Assembly (NCBI GenBank): GCA_016699515.1
Contig: CP064978.1
Coordinates: 124,001-188,000, forward strand
DNA from: Candidatus Peregrinibacteria bacterium
Lineage (GTDB): Bacteria; Patescibacteriota; Gracilibacteria; UM-FILTER-43-11
Direction of reading: 5' to 3'
DNA length: 64,000 nt
The position numbers were made by a program, and so were the translations under genes. This document shows, piece by piece, positions 46,686 to 55,635 of this stretch; the stretch's first letter is position 1, and each line of letters starts with the position of its first letter. The notes under the pieces were generated by a model that worked only from the letters and a program-made list of their open reading frames with translations, was not told where the DNA came from and searched no databases.

Positions 46686-46705
46686 TGGAATAAAATTAGG
46701 AAGTA

Positions 46706-47212
46706 TTATTTATTGGGCTTCAGAATCATGATCATTTGAAATCCTTGCGGCTTGGGCGCCTGGTCCATCATGGCAATGTCTTTCAGGCTTTCATAAAAGT
46801 AATTCATTTTTTCGATCCCAAGGTCTTTGTGAGTGATTTCACGGCCCTTAAAAATAAGGACCACTTTGATCAGATGTTTTTCTTCTAAAAATTTTCGGGA
46901 TTGCTTGGCTTTTACTTCGAGATCGTGTTTGTCGGTTCGTATGCTTAATCTGACCGTTTTTGTTTCCGTTTTCTTTACCTTCTTTTTATTGAGTTTGTCC
47001 TTCTTTTTTTGCTTGTAGAGGTGGGTTCCGTAATCCATGATCTTGCACACCGGTGGCTTTTCCATGGGAGCTACTTCTACCAAGTCCAACTCTCTTTTTT
47101 CGGCAAGTGCCAAAGCTTCTTCAACCGACATTGGCCCCAACTTTTCTTCCCCGTCGATCACGAGGACTTCGTGAGCCCGAATGGCCTGGTTGATGCGTAA
47201 TTTTTTAGCGAT
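46706..47212 (-). CDS. infC: Translation initiation factor IF-3, apparent ATC start
   Basis: IF-3 prevents premature subunit joining and checks start codons. The N-domain IAKKLRINQAIRAHEVLVID begins at an ATC at 47212. No ATG, GTG or TTG lies in frame between this and the conserved sequence, so ATC seems to be the start, with AAGG just upstream. infC is known for rare starts (ATT in E. coli) that allow autoregulation. The C-domain has IKVVLIFKGREITHKDLG and ends QGFQMIMILKPNK. The 168-residue length is normal. First gene of infC-rpmI-rplT. Confidence 0.9.
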   Translation of the reverse strand: MAKKLRINQAIRAHEVLVIDGEEKLGPMSVEEALALAEKRELDLVEVAPMEKPPVCKIMDYGTHLYKQKKKDKLNKKKVKKTETKTVRLSIRTDKHDLEVKAKQSRKFLEEKHLIKVVLIFKGREITHKDLGIEKMNYFYESLKDIAMMDQAPKPQGFQMIMILKPNK

Positions 47213-47337
47213 ATACCTTGTGTTACGAAAGTAAGAATTTCGAAGCGAATAAAAAAAGCTTGGTTAGTCTAGACAATTACATTTTAAAAGTCAAATTTTT
47301 CTTTTAAAGAGGTCAATATCGATGTGCATAAAGCATT

Positions 47338-47376
47338 AAAACACAAGGGCACAAGAACATAAAAGCATGCTTATGC
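47338..47376. repeat. Degenerate copy of the CACAAGAACA repeat
   Basis: Contains cacaagggcacaagaacat followed by aaaagcatgc, similar to the copies at 10168 and 11597. It lies between infC and the YggT gene, in the region upstream of infC. Confidence 0.45.
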
Positions 47377-47387
47377 ACACACTATTA

Positions 47388-47645
47388 TTAGAAAAAAATC
47401 ATTCGGACTAAAAAACTGTAAACCCAGTCAATCAAAACTAAGGCAATGATTGGAGAAATGTCCAGGCCACCTACTAACGGTATGTGCCGACGGAGGGGCG
47501 ATAGAATCGGTTCGGTGATGTTGTACACCAGGTTGGTTAGTGCGTTGTGAGGCGGTTTGATCCATGAAAACAACACACGGGCAAAAATGGCAATTTCTAG
47601 TATGCGCACAAGATAGTACAGCATTTGAGCGAGCGTCATTTGCAT
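47388..47645 (-). CDS. YggT-family membrane protein
   Basis: This 85-residue protein has two membrane segments (residues about 8-27 and 62-82) with the YggT signature FARVLFSWIKPP and ITEPILSPLRRHIP between them. The family has been linked to osmotic tolerance and cell division or ftsZ-region functions, without a defined activity. It starts 11 bases after the nnrD stop and is probably co-transcribed. Confidence 0.88.
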   Translation of the reverse strand: MQMTLAQMLYYLVRILEIAIFARVLFSWIKPPHNALTNLVYNITEPILSPLRRHIPLVGGLDISPIIALVLIDWVYSFLVRMIFF

Positions 47646-47656
47646 GGTTTTATGAG

Positions 47657-48441
47657 TTAAGTTTCAATTTCAACTTGTTTCTTCCAAACGGTTGGAATGA
47701 TTTGAATCACTTCGCGGGCAGTTAAACTGGATTGCATGGTGGCCAGATAATCTCCGCTCAAGCCCAAAACATTGGTGGCTACTTCTCCCGCTAAAAATGG
47801 TGAATAACCGCGAGCGATCAAACCGGCGATGAATCCTGCCAAGGCGTCCCCGGTGCCCCCCACGGTCATTAAGGCATTGCCTGTTTCATTGATTGCGATG
47901 TTTTGGCTATCGGCAATAATATCCCGTGGGCCCTTGCAAACGATGGTGCAGCCGAAATACTTCGCCCATTTTTGGACAGACTCTTCGGTGGGATCTTCTC
48001 CTGTTAAACGTTTGAATTCGCCTCGATGCGGTGTTAGCACGGCGTTGTGCGGAAATTCTTTTAGCTCCATCAATGCGCTCGCGTCGATCACCATCGGGGT
48101 GCTGACTTGCTTAAAAAACAACTTGATCGCCTCGATGGTTTCCGGATGATTTCCAAGTCCGGGGCCGATCGCAATTGCGTCCATGGTTTTAGCCATCTGC
48201 ACGTACTCTTTTACATCGTCCTTGCTCAAGTGTGGTTTTTTAAAACTACTCAACAAAAAATTGAGTGAATAGGTTTTTGCCGCATCGATGTGTTCGGGTG
48301 GTAAACATGGAAACACCAAGTCTACTCCCGCGTGTTCCGCCGCCAATGCCGATAAAATGGGGCCCCATAAAAATGCTCACTTCCGCCAATGATCATTACC
48401 TTGCCATTTTCGCCTTTGTGACTCTCGGGTGAACGCTGCAT
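47657..48441 (-). CDS. nnrD: ADP/ATP-dependent NAD(P)H-hydrate dehydratase, one frame break
   Basis: This enzyme repairs hydrated NADH or NADPH. The repaired length is 261 residues, starting MQRSPESHKGENGKVMIIGG. Motifs of the ribokinase-like fold are AIAIGPGLGNHPETIEAI, VLTPHRGEFKRLTG and MTVGGTGDALAGFIAGLIAR with the catalytic Asp. One C is missing near 48364; repair gives GAPILSALAAEHAGVD. The partner epimerase domain NnrE is not fused. It follows murB by 17 bases. Confidence 0.9.
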
Positions 48442-48458
48442 TCAATTACAAATTAAAA

Positions 48459-49349
48459 TTATGAATTGTTCTTTTGGAATGGGTTGTGAGGAATGATTTG
48501 TACTTCGGGCTCCATGAAAATATCGAATTTTTCTTGCACTTTTTGATGAGCCTTGCTTGCCACGGCCAGAATATCAGCAGTGGTGGCTGACCCCTTATTC
48601 ATAATAAAATTGGCGTGTTTGGGTGAAATTTGTGCGTCTCCCACCATGATTCCTTTGCACCCGGCCTGCTCAATCAGCCATCCCGCCGAAGGAAAGCCGT
48701 TTGGATTCTTAAAGAAACTTCCGCATGAATTGCCCGCGGGCTGCTTGAGCGCTCGTTCTTTTATGTACTGATTGATTTCTGCACGAATTTTAATGGACGG
48801 TTCTTGCTTGAGCTTCATGGTGACCGACAGAACGATGTCTTTGGTTTTTTTGATTTTACTTTCACGATAGGCGAACTCAAAGTACTCCGGAGCGACTACG
48901 GTGGGCTTGTCGCTATTGCTTGGCAAAATCAGGACATGGGTGAGTACATTTCCGATCCACAAATCCGGGATGCCTGCGTTGCCATACACCGCTCCTCCAA
49001 TGGTTCCCGGCACATTTGCCAAGCCCGAAATTCCTCCTAAATTTTGCTGAGCAGCTACCAAAAGCAATTTCATCAATTGCAATCCACTTTCTGCGGTCAC
49101 CGTTTCGCCTTGAAATTGAATAGCTTCCATGCGGTTATGGATGATGAGCCCGGGATAGCCTTCATCGGCAAAAAGGACGTTGCTGCCTCCGCCCAAAATC
49201 ATAAATGGAATTTGTTTTTCGTGAGCAAAATTTCTTAGTCCGATCATTTCATCGATCGATTTTGCCACTCCGTAATACGCTGCCTGACCTCCGGTTTTGT
49301 AGGTACAGAAATTTTTGAGCGATACTTTTTCTTGCACTTCAAGTTGCAT
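48459..49349 (-). CDS. murB: UDP-N-acetylenolpyruvoylglucosamine reductase
   Basis: MurB makes UDP-MurNAc, the second committed step of peptidoglycan precursor synthesis. The 296-residue protein has TYKTGGQAAYY, the FAD motif ILGGGSNVLFADEG, and GLANVPGTIGGAVYGNAG. The catalytic Ser is in GNSCGSFFKNP and the Glu in MEPEVQ. I prefer the ATG at 49349 to a TTG at 49367. The gene starts 20 bases after the gltX stop. Confidence 0.95.
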   Translation of the reverse strand: MQLEVQEKVSLKNFCTYKTGGQAAYYGVAKSIDEMIGLRNFAHEKQIPFMILGGGSNVLFADEGYPGLIIHNRMEAIQFQGETVTAESGLQLMKLLLVAAQQNLGGISGLANVPGTIGGAVYGNAGIPDLWIGNVLTHVLILPSNSDKPTVVAPEYFEFAYRESKIKKTKDIVLSVTMKLKQEPSIKIRAEINQYIKERALKQPAGNSCGSFFKNPNGFPSAGWLIEQAGCKGIMVGDAQISPKHANFIMNKGSATTADILAVASKAHQKVQEKFDIFMEPEVQIIPHNPFQKNNS

Positions 49350-49369
49350 AACTTTACGATACGCCAATT

Positions 49370-50827
49370 TCAGAGTTGATCCAAGGCATTTTTAAGCCGT
49401 TTTATACTCTCCTCTTTTCCCAAATAAATGGCGAGTGTCGCAAAATTGGGTGAGTTTTCTCTGCCGGATAACGCGACTCGAATCGGCCAGAGTACTTGGC
49501 CGTTTTTTAATCCCAATTGCTCCACAATGCCCACTAGTCCGTCGAAAAGTGTTTGATGTTTGGATCGATCACCCATTTGCCAATCGATTGACTCCATTAC
49601 TTTTTTTGCTGCGGTCAAAACCTTCGAGAGCATTTCGGTGGTGATGTTGAATTTTTCCCTCATGATCAGCTCTTTGGGGTATTCGGGTAGCGGATCAAAA
49701 AACACCGATAATTCCGGCTGGATATCAGTTAGTTTTTTAAATCGCCCTTCAAAATCACTATCTTTCAGCATTTGTTTTACCAACGCCGGGTCGTTCTTTG
49801 GCATGAACGCGTGGTAGGTTTCGTAAAATGCATAGACGTTTTCGGTGATTTTTCGCTTGATCCATTCGCCATTAATCCATTCCAACCGTTTTAGATCGAA
49901 CACTGCACCGCCTTTGTGCACTCGGTCGAGCGAAAATTTTTCAATCAGCTCATCCATGCTGAAAATTTCCTGATTATCCGCTGTGTTCCATCCCAGTAGC
50001 GCCAGAAAATTCAAAAGTGCTTCGGGTAAAATTCCATCATTTAGGTAATCGTCGACCGATACTTTATTTTTGCGTTTGCTGAGCTTGGTTTTGTCGTCGT
50101 TCAAAATAAGCGGTAAATGAGCAAACTCCGGAATGTTCCAGCCGAATGCTTTGAAGATCAAAATTTGCTTGGGGGTGTTAGAAATGTGATCTTCGCCACG
50201 AATGACATGGGTAATTTCCATATCATGATCGTCGGCCACTACGGTTAAATGATACAATGGATCGCTCAGGTTTCGTGCAATGACGAAATCATCCAGCTCC
50301 TTGGAATGAATCTGAATATTGCCTCGCACTAAATCATTCCACTCGATCGTTTCATCGTCATTCACTTTGAGCCGAATGACTGCGCTTTCGCCGTTTTCAA
50401 TTCGTTTTTTACTTTCATCAGCGTTCAACGATCGACAGGTTTGATCATAGCGAGTTGGTTTTTTGGCTTGCATTTGTGCTTCGCGTTTTTGTTCAAGCGT
50501 TTCTTTGCTGCAAAAACAGAAATAGGCCTTTTCGGTATCGATCAGTTCCTTTAGATAATTTGCATAAATTTCGGTGCGCTCACTTTGACGATAGGGTCCA
50601 TACTTACCCCCCACGTGCACCCCTTCGTCCCCGGCTATGCCTAGTTTAACCAGTCCGTCGATGATGTCTTTTTCAAATTCGGCCGACCCGCGCTCTTTGT
50701 CGGTGTCTTCAATACGAAACACAAGTGTGCCATTATTTTTTTTAGCTACCAAGTAGTTGTACAAGGCTGTGCGGACGGTTCCAATGTGGAGCAGGCCGGT
50801 GGGGGATGGGGGGATTCTTAGTCTCAT
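49370..50827 (-). CDS. gltX: Glutamyl-tRNA synthetase
   Basis: This 485-residue class I synthetase has the HIGH element as PSPTGLLHIGTVRTALYNYL and the KMSKS element as KLSKRKNKVSVDDY. YHLTVVADDHDMEITHVIRG is the active-site core. With no glutaminyl-tRNA synthetase seen here, it may also charge tRNA-Gln for later amidation, which is inference. It is the first gene of a run gltX-murB-nnrD-YggT. Confidence 0.96.
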   Translation of the reverse strand: MRLRIPPSPTGLLHIGTVRTALYNYLVAKKNNGTLVFRIEDTDKERGSAEFEKDIIDGLVKLGIAGDEGVHVGGKYGPYRQSERTEIYANYLKELIDTEKAYFCFCSKETLEQKREAQMQAKKPTRYDQTCRSLNADESKKRIENGESAVIRLKVNDDETIEWNDLVRGNIQIHSKELDDFVIARNLSDPLYHLTVVADDHDMEITHVIRGEDHISNTPKQILIFKAFGWNIPEFAHLPLILNDDKTKLSKRKNKVSVDDYLNDGILPEALLNFLALLGWNTADNQEIFSMDELIEKFSLDRVHKGGAVFDLKRLEWINGEWIKRKITENVYAFYETYHAFMPKNDPALVKQMLKDSDFEGRFKKLTDIQPELSVFFDPLPEYPKELIMREKFNITTEMLSKVLTAAKKVMESIDWQMGDRSKHQTLFDGLVGIVEQLGLKNGQVLWPIRVALSGRENSPNFATLAIYLGKEESIKRLKNALDQL

Positions 50828-50847
50828 AGTTTATTTTTCTTGATTGC

Positions 50848-50919
50848 TAGTTATAGTATTAGTTAAAGTACTAGTTAAAGCAATTACGATAACTATTACT
50901 AATACTATAACTCACTAGC
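50848..50919. repeat. Long imperfect inverted repeat upstream of gltX
   Basis: Arms gctagttatagtattagt and actaatactataactcactagc pair apart from a two-base bulge, enclosing gtactagttaaag and aactatt segments. There is no T run, so it is not a simple terminator. It shares sequence with the inverted repeat inside the dinG linker at about 34861-34912. Confidence 0.75.
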
Positions 50920-50934
50920 GTCGATCGTTATTAT

Positions 50935-51588
50935 TTAGAAAGTTGATGAAGTCACTTTCTCCATAACCACATCTTCCAAAGGTTTGTCATTCGGACCGCG
51001 ATCACTGTTTACGATCGCATCCACTACGTCCATTCCTTCGTACACTTGGCCAAATACAGAATGTTTTCCATCGAGCCAAGGAGTGGCTGGCGCCTGCACA
51101 ATGAAGAATTGGCTTCCGTTGGTATTAGGACCCGCATTAGCCATGCTCAAAGCCCCACGGATGTTTTTGAGATCTTTGCTAAATTCATCTGCAAATTTTC
51201 CTCCCCATAAACTTTCACCTCCGGTTCCATTGCCGTTTGGATCACCCCCTTGGATCATGAAATCGGGAATAACGCGATGGAAGATGAGGCCGTCGTAGTA
51301 ACCTTTTTTGGCAAGTCCGACGAAATTTTCAACGGTTTTTGGTGCTTGCTCAGGGAAAAGACGAATTTTAATCGTTCCTTTGCTGGTTTCCATTACAATA
51401 ATTGAATCGCCTTGTTGCGGCATAGCGGTTTGGTCGAAACTAGAATCATTCATCATGGTGGTTGAGTTATTAATTGAATCGGGCGCACTGTGATCCACAA
51501 TGCCTTGCTCATTGGTCGTTCCCGGGTCGGTGCAGGAAGTTAAAATGAGTGTAGAAACGAGTACTAATGAAAAAAGGAGCTTGTTCAT
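50935..51588 (-). CDS. Cyclophilin-type peptidyl-prolyl isomerase, lipoprotein
   Basis: This 217-residue protein has a lipoprotein signal (lipobox LTSC, Cys at about 19) and a polar linker before a cyclophilin domain from about residue 62. The domain shows FVGLAKKGYYDGLIFHRVIP, DFMIQGGDPNGNGTGG and GSQFFIVQAPATPWLDGKHS, with the active-site Arg and Gln/Phe residues. It would help fold exported proteins at the outer face of the membrane. Confidence 0.93.
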   Translation of the reverse strand: MNKLLFSLVLVSTLILTSCTDPGTTNEQGIVDHSAPDSINNSTTMMNDSSFDQTAMPQQGDSIIVMETSKGTIKIRLFPEQAPKTVENFVGLAKKGYYDGLIFHRVIPDFMIQGGDPNGNGTGGESLWGGKFADEFSKDLKNIRGALSMANAGPNTNGSQFFIVQAPATPWLDGKHSVFGQVYEGMDVVDAIVNSDRGPNDKPLEDVVMEKVTSSTF

Positions 51589-51627
51589 TCTGGATTGAAT
51601 TAAGGATTAAGATTTTATTATATCCAA

Positions 51628-52227
51628 TTAGTTCGCTGGATCATAAGGCACGCAACTGGCGCCCACGGGGTTGCTTCCGTCCACCGATGTGGCAATTGGT
51701 CCTGAGCGAAAACCAAATCCGTTGTTACATGGCGTTAACACTTGCGTGGTTGTGTTGTAATAATAACCAATCACCGGAGTGCCGGCAGGGCCGGTTGTGG
51801 AAAGCAAGGTGTTCGGTGAATCGCTGTTTGTCAGAATAAATGATTCATAATTAGCAGGGTCTCCATCACCTTCTAGCGTGGCCGCCAGCAAATATTCATT
51901 TCCATTTACTTGATAGATGTAATCTTTGGGCGTGGACGCTGGCCCGGGGTCTTGCGGAATGGAAGAAAGTGTTTTTCTGGGAATCGTTCCAGGGGTTACC
52001 GCCGGGTCACCATTGGTGAGTGGGCTCGCTGGATAGCGGGCATATTCGTTATAATAGATTTCAAAAGCGTTTCGCATCGTCGTCAGATCGTTTTTTCGTT
52101 TCGCATCACGGGCTTTAACGGTTTGACCCCCAACCGCAGTGTAAGCAACCACCGAAAGAATGGCGATGATGGTGATTACCACTAACAATTCGACCAGCGA
52201 AAACCCTTTTTTATGGATTGCTCTCAT
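51628..52227 (-). CDS. Type IV prepilin-like protein
   Basis: This 199-residue protein starts with a prepilin leader and methylation motif, KKGFSLVELLVVITIIAILS, with Glu at the fifth position after the cleavage site. The pseudopilin-type ARDAKRKNDLTTMRNAFEIY follows. The C-terminal half is Gly/Thr-rich with two distant Cys, typical of a variable pilin head. Processing by PilD would be needed; no pilus machinery genes lie here except possibly those at the right edge. It appears monocistronic. Confidence 0.88.
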   Translation of the reverse strand: MRAIHKKGFSLVELLVVITIIAILSVVAYTAVGGQTVKARDAKRKNDLTTMRNAFEIYYNEYARYPASPLTNGDPAVTPGTIPRKTLSSIPQDPGPASTPKDYIYQVNGNEYLLAATLEGDGDPANYESFILTNSDSPNTLLSTTGPAGTPVIGYYYNTTTQVLTPCNNGFGFRSGPIATSVDGSNPVGASCVPYDPAN

Positions 52228-52353
52228 TTTTTGGTATAAATTTTAATAATTTGGTGCCATTTTATCACTTGAGTGCTCCGTGTACAATGTCTAGTTTTCT
52301 TCCGCGCACAGTGTTACGCTATTGTAGTACACAAATCCTCTGCACCACTTCAA

Positions 52354-52890
52354 ATGAAATTAATCGTTGGATTGGGAAATCCCGGCAAGCAATACGAAAA
52401 CACACGACACAATGTCGGCTTTAAGGCGATGGATTTTTTAGTGAAGCATTTTGAGCTGGGCACCTTTAAACTCCAAGAAAAATTTAAAGCCCATGTGCTT
52501 GAAGGCTCGATCGGTGGTGAAAAACTGATCTTTGCCAAGCCGGTTACTTTTATGAATTTGTCCGGAGAATCCGTTCAGCTGCTTTCGTCATTTTACAAAA
52601 TCGCTCCGGCGGATGTGATGGTGTTGTATGACGAAGTAGCACTTCCTTTTGGTACATTGCGCGTTAGAAAGGACGGATCTTCGGCCGGCCATAATGGGGT
52701 TAAATCATTGATCCAATCGCTCGGAACCGATGCTTTTGTGCGCGTACGAATTGGGATTGAGCCGCTCACTCCGTTTCGAGGTGAACTTTCGGATTATGTG
52801 CTGGGAAAACTGACCGATGAAGAATTGAAAAAACTTGAAACTGTGATTGCAGAGTTGCCTGAAGTACTTCGGGGGTTAATTACGAATTAA
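52354..52890 (+). CDS. pth: Peptidyl-tRNA hydrolase
   Basis: This 178-residue enzyme releases peptides from dropped-off peptidyl-tRNA. IVGLGNPGKQYENTRHNVGF opens the protein and includes the catalytic His. KPVTFMNLSGESVQLL, VLYDEVALPFGTLRVRKDG and SAGHNGVKSLIQ complete the signature, including the Asp. I chose the ATG at 52354, where the conserved domain starts; the longer frame from 52273 adds 27 residues unlike the family. Confidence 0.97.
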   Translation: MKLIVGLGNPGKQYENTRHNVGFKAMDFLVKHFELGTFKLQEKFKAHVLEGSIGGEKLIFAKPVTFMNLSGESVQLLSSFYKIAPADVMVLYDEVALPFGTLRVRKDGSSAGHNGVKSLIQSLGTDAFVRVRIGIEPLTPFRGELSDYVLGKLTDEELKKLETVIAELPEVLRGLITN

Positions 52891-52981
52891 AAATTACGCC
52901 GTGCCCGCCCATGCCTACCGGCAGGCAGGCATTACGAATTACAAAAAACCGTCAACAATCTCTCGATTAGTAACGTTTTTT

Positions 52982-53227
52982 TGGCTCGGGAGGAGGGCTT
53001 TACATTCGTCGTCCGCCCCAGGCGGACTCCTCAGCACAGGCTTCTCATCCCTCTCTACCTCGCAACACAAAATTGCCATCCACCTTTGGTGAATAACAAT
53101 TTAGTGGCTCGGGAGGAGGGCTTTACATTCGTCGTCCGCCCCAGGCGGACTCCTCAGCACAGGCTTCTCATCCCTCTCTACCTCGCAACACAAAATTGCC
53201 ATCCACCTTTGGTGAATAACAATTTAG
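52982..53227. repeat. Two tandem 123-base units carrying a copy of the tRNA-Gln 3' end
   Basis: Units 52982-53104 and 53105-53227 are near-identical. Each starts with tggctcgggaggaggg, the same 16 bases as the 3' end of the tRNA-Gln that follows at 53228. Each also has the hairpin gtccgccccaggcggac. The three starts are exactly 123 bases apart. The region holds no gene; the open frame across it exists only because 123 is divisible by three. Confidence 0.9.
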
Positions 53228-53302
53228 TGGCTCGGGAGGAGGGATTCGAACCCCCGTATGCGTGGACCAAAACCACGTGCCTTACCACTTGGCGACTCCC
53301 GA
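53228..53302 (-). tRNA. tRNA-Gln (anticodon TTG)
   Basis: The minus strand reads TCGGGAG at the 5' end, pairing with CTCCCGA before G and an encoded CCA. The anticodon stem GTGG/CCAC holds loop TTTTGGT, so the anticodon is TTG. The T arm is GGGGGTTCGAATCCCTC. Length 75 with CCA. Confidence 0.95.
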
Positions 53303-53405
53303 ATGAGTTTTGACGCCCACTTTTTATGTGTACATTTTTTAACAAACAATTGTTAGCGAGTCAAACCAATTTGACCAATTGATTCCCATTATTTAATTGG
53401 GTAGA

Positions 53406-54188
53406 ATGCTTTCGATGAAGTATTCTGTTGCTTTTTTGTTGGCCATTTTTTTTATAACTGCTTGCTCACGACAGGCGGATTTGTCGTCGCTGTCAGCCCG
53501 TCAATCCGTTGATACCCCTCTTTCTGAGCCAGTTTTACCCATTTCCGACGCACCTCCTCTTTCCAATCAGCCCAAAAAACCCGATCTGAATCTTTTAGAT
53601 GAGGGGGATGGCGAATACGATGTGGATATTGCGCGCGTGATTGAAGTGATCAATCAAGATTTGGATCGGCCAACGATTAGCGCTCAAGATATTGAACGTG
53701 GTTGGTATTACGGTGGACGCGATGATAAAAAATTCGGTACTCCCGATTCATGGCGATTGATTCAAGATGGTGAGCGCACGCGATGGGCACGTATGGGCTT
53801 GGTTGAGGCTTTTATAGCGACAGAAAGTGATCAATTGTGCCGACAAACAGCTGGGAAATATGTGTTTTCGTGCCTTGATCACGAGGTGGATGGGTGCGAA
53901 TATATTTTAGAAAGTCTCTGTCGTTGCTCCGAAAAAACTCAATGGTTCGACCAACAAGGTTGCATTCAGATCGACTCTGCCGGTCAACCCGTCGAAATTA
54001 CTTTGAATGAATTAGAGGCCGGTTTTTATCTTGGCTTAACTAACCAAAAAAAACTCAATACTCCTCCTGAGTGGACCTGGGAAGATTTAGGTCCTCAATC
54101 ACGCTGGTTTTTACCTCTCCCCGAGCCGAATGTGCAGGATGAAACCGCATTGGATTTAACTTTACCCACCGCTAGCACTCCTGAATAA
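53406..54188 (+). CDS. Lipoprotein with an internal repeat
   Basis: This roughly 260-residue protein has a lipoprotein signal (FFITAC lipobox). I prefer the ATG at 53406; another at 53415 is possible and a TTG at 53397 less likely. The mature part has a duplicated element of about 35 residues: ERGWYYGGRDDKKFGTPDSW followed by R-W, and EAGFYLGLTNQKKLNTPPEW followed by R-W. A Cys cluster (CEYILESLCRCS) lies between. No known family. The stop is two bases before the pseudouridine synthase start, so it may share that transcript. Confidence 0.65.
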   Translation: MLSMKYSVAFLLAIFFITACSRQADLSSLSARQSVDTPLSEPVLPISDAPPLSNQPKKPDLNLLDEGDGEYDVDIARVIEVINQDLDRPTISAQDIERGWYYGGRDDKKFGTPDSWRLIQDGERTRWARMGLVEAFIATESDQLCRQTAGKYVFSCLDHEVDGCEYILESLCRCSEKTQWFDQQGCIQIDSAGQPVEITLNELEAGFYLGLTNQKKLNTPPEWTWEDLGPQSRWFLPLPEPNVQDETALDLTLPTASTPE

Positions 54189-54190
54189 CT

Positions 54191-54889
54191 ATGCTCATTC
54201 GACTGAATAAATATTTAGCGGACCGTGGAGTTTGCTCTCGCCGCGAGGCGGATCGATTGATCGAACAAGGACTTGTTTTGGTGAATGGAAAACGAGTTGG
54301 TGAATTGGGAATGAAGATCGATGATGAGTCGGATCAGGTTACGGTTGATGAAAGGGTGATACAGGAACAAGAAAAACAAATTTATATCATGCTTAATAAG
54401 CCTCTTGGGTATGTGGCCTCGGTTAAACCCACTGCCGCCGAGCCCAATGTGGTGGTTGATTTGATTCCGATTGAGGAGCGAATTTTTCCGGTGGGACGCC
54501 TGGATAAGGATACAACGGGCCTTTTGATTTTGACTAATGACGGCACACTAACCTATTTATTAACCCATCCCTCTCAAGAATGTGAAAAAGAATACGAAGT
54601 TACGGTGGACGGCATTTTGACCCCGGGTGTGGTTGAAAAATTAGAGCGAGGCGTTAAGCTGTGGGGTGAGGCCACCAAACCAACGCGTGTTGAACTTTTG
54701 AGTCCTCGGAAAATGAGAATTGTTTTGACTGAAGGAAAAAATCGTCACATTCGCCGTATTTGCCAAAAAGTGGGCACCCCTGTTAAACAACTTAGGCGCG
54801 TTCGCATTAAACAGCTGTGGTTGGGAGACCTTCCTGTGGGCGAGTGGCGGTTTTTAAGTAAAAAAGAAGTGGAAGCCTTGAAACAATGA
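54191..54889 (+). CDS. Pseudouridine synthase, RsuA/RluB/RluE/RluF family
   Basis: This 232-residue enzyme isomerises a uridine in rRNA. An S4 RNA-binding domain (LNKYLADRGVCSRREADRLI) precedes the catalytic domain with GRLDKDTTGLLILTNDG, whose Asp is the nucleophile, and KNRHIRRICQKVG. The size fits RsuA or RluB; RluB is more widespread, but the site cannot be told from sequence alone. It overlaps rsmG by four bases (ATGA). Confidence 0.93.
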   Translation: MLIRLNKYLADRGVCSRREADRLIEQGLVLVNGKRVGELGMKIDDESDQVTVDERVIQEQEKQIYIMLNKPLGYVASVKPTAAEPNVVVDLIPIEERIFPVGRLDKDTTGLLILTNDGTLTYLLTHPSQECEKEYEVTVDGILTPGVVEKLERGVKLWGEATKPTRVELLSPRKMRIVLTEGKNRHIRRICQKVGTPVKQLRRVRIKQLWLGDLPVGEWRFLSKKEVEALKQ

Positions 54890-55589
54890 CTATGATTGAG
54901 CCTTATCTAAAACAGTATCAACTTTCTTATCCCCATGATCGTGTTCAGCAGTTGAACGAGTTTGTTCGCCTGTTTTTAGAAAAAAACCAGGTGCTTAATT
55001 TAACGCGGGTTCATACCGACGAGGAATTTATTGTGAAACATGTGATCGACTCATTGATGGTTGATCATTTTGTTGATTTTAGGCCGGGTCAATCGGTGGC
55101 TGATTTGGGTGCTGGGGAGGACTCCCGGGGCTTCCGCTTGCGATTGTGAATCCCGAAGTTTCGTTTACGCTGATCGATTCCGTACAAAAGAAGATGACGG
55201 CGGTTCAGGAGTTTGCCGATCAATTGGGACTTAAAAACGTAACCACGCTTTCCGATCGATTAGAATTGATTGGTCGTGATTCGAAGTATCGTGAACGATT
55301 TGATCACATTGTTTCGCGTGCTTTAGCACCTCTGCCTACCCTTTTGGAACTCGCCATTCCACTGCTTGATCGCGAGGGGGAATTTATAGCCATGAAAGGC
55401 CCGGGTTATTTGGAAGAAGTGCACTTAGCAGACCGTGCAATGGAGATTTTAAATGTCACTCAACCGACTGTTGAACGCTATGAATTGAAGGAATTGGGCT
55501 ATCGATATTTACTGAGATTTAAAAAAACCAAGGGCGTTCCGCATTTGTATCCGCGACGCGTGGGAGTGCCTAAGAAGGCTCCGCTTTAG
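54886..55589 (+). CDS. rsmG: 16S rRNA (guanine-527-N7) methyltransferase, one frame break
   Basis: The repaired protein has 234 residues. The SAM motif should read VADLGAGGGLPGLPLAIVNP; one G is missing in the run near 55117-55120, so the first part ends early and the rest restarts at 55146. LNLTRVHTDEEFIVKHVIDS before it and VSRALAPLPTLLELAIPLL after it are family motifs. RsmG methylates G527 in the 530 loop of 16S rRNA. Loss is tolerated in some bacteria, so a real mutation is possible here, though homopolymer error is likelier. Confidence 0.92.
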
Positions 55590-55590
55590 T

Positions 55591-55635
55591 TAAGAGTTAA
55601 TAATTAAGAGTTAATAATTAAGAGTTAAGAATTAT
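55591..55635. repeat. Tandem TTAAGAGTTAATAA repeats
   Basis: About three copies of ttaagagttaataa-type units, ending with a degenerate aagagttaagaatt, fill the gap between rsmG and rlmE. They belong to the AT-rich spacer repeats seen at several gene borders. Confidence 0.65.

Noticed and set aside
52981..53313. Open frame of 110 codons with a 41-residue internal repeat
   Set aside because: It is created by the 123-base tandem units and runs into the tRNA-Gln gene on the other strand; the repeat length divisible by three keeps it open.
55146..55589. Independent methyltransferase gene downstream of a short gene
   Set aside because: Both pieces are RsmG; adding one G in the SAM-motif run joins them exactly.
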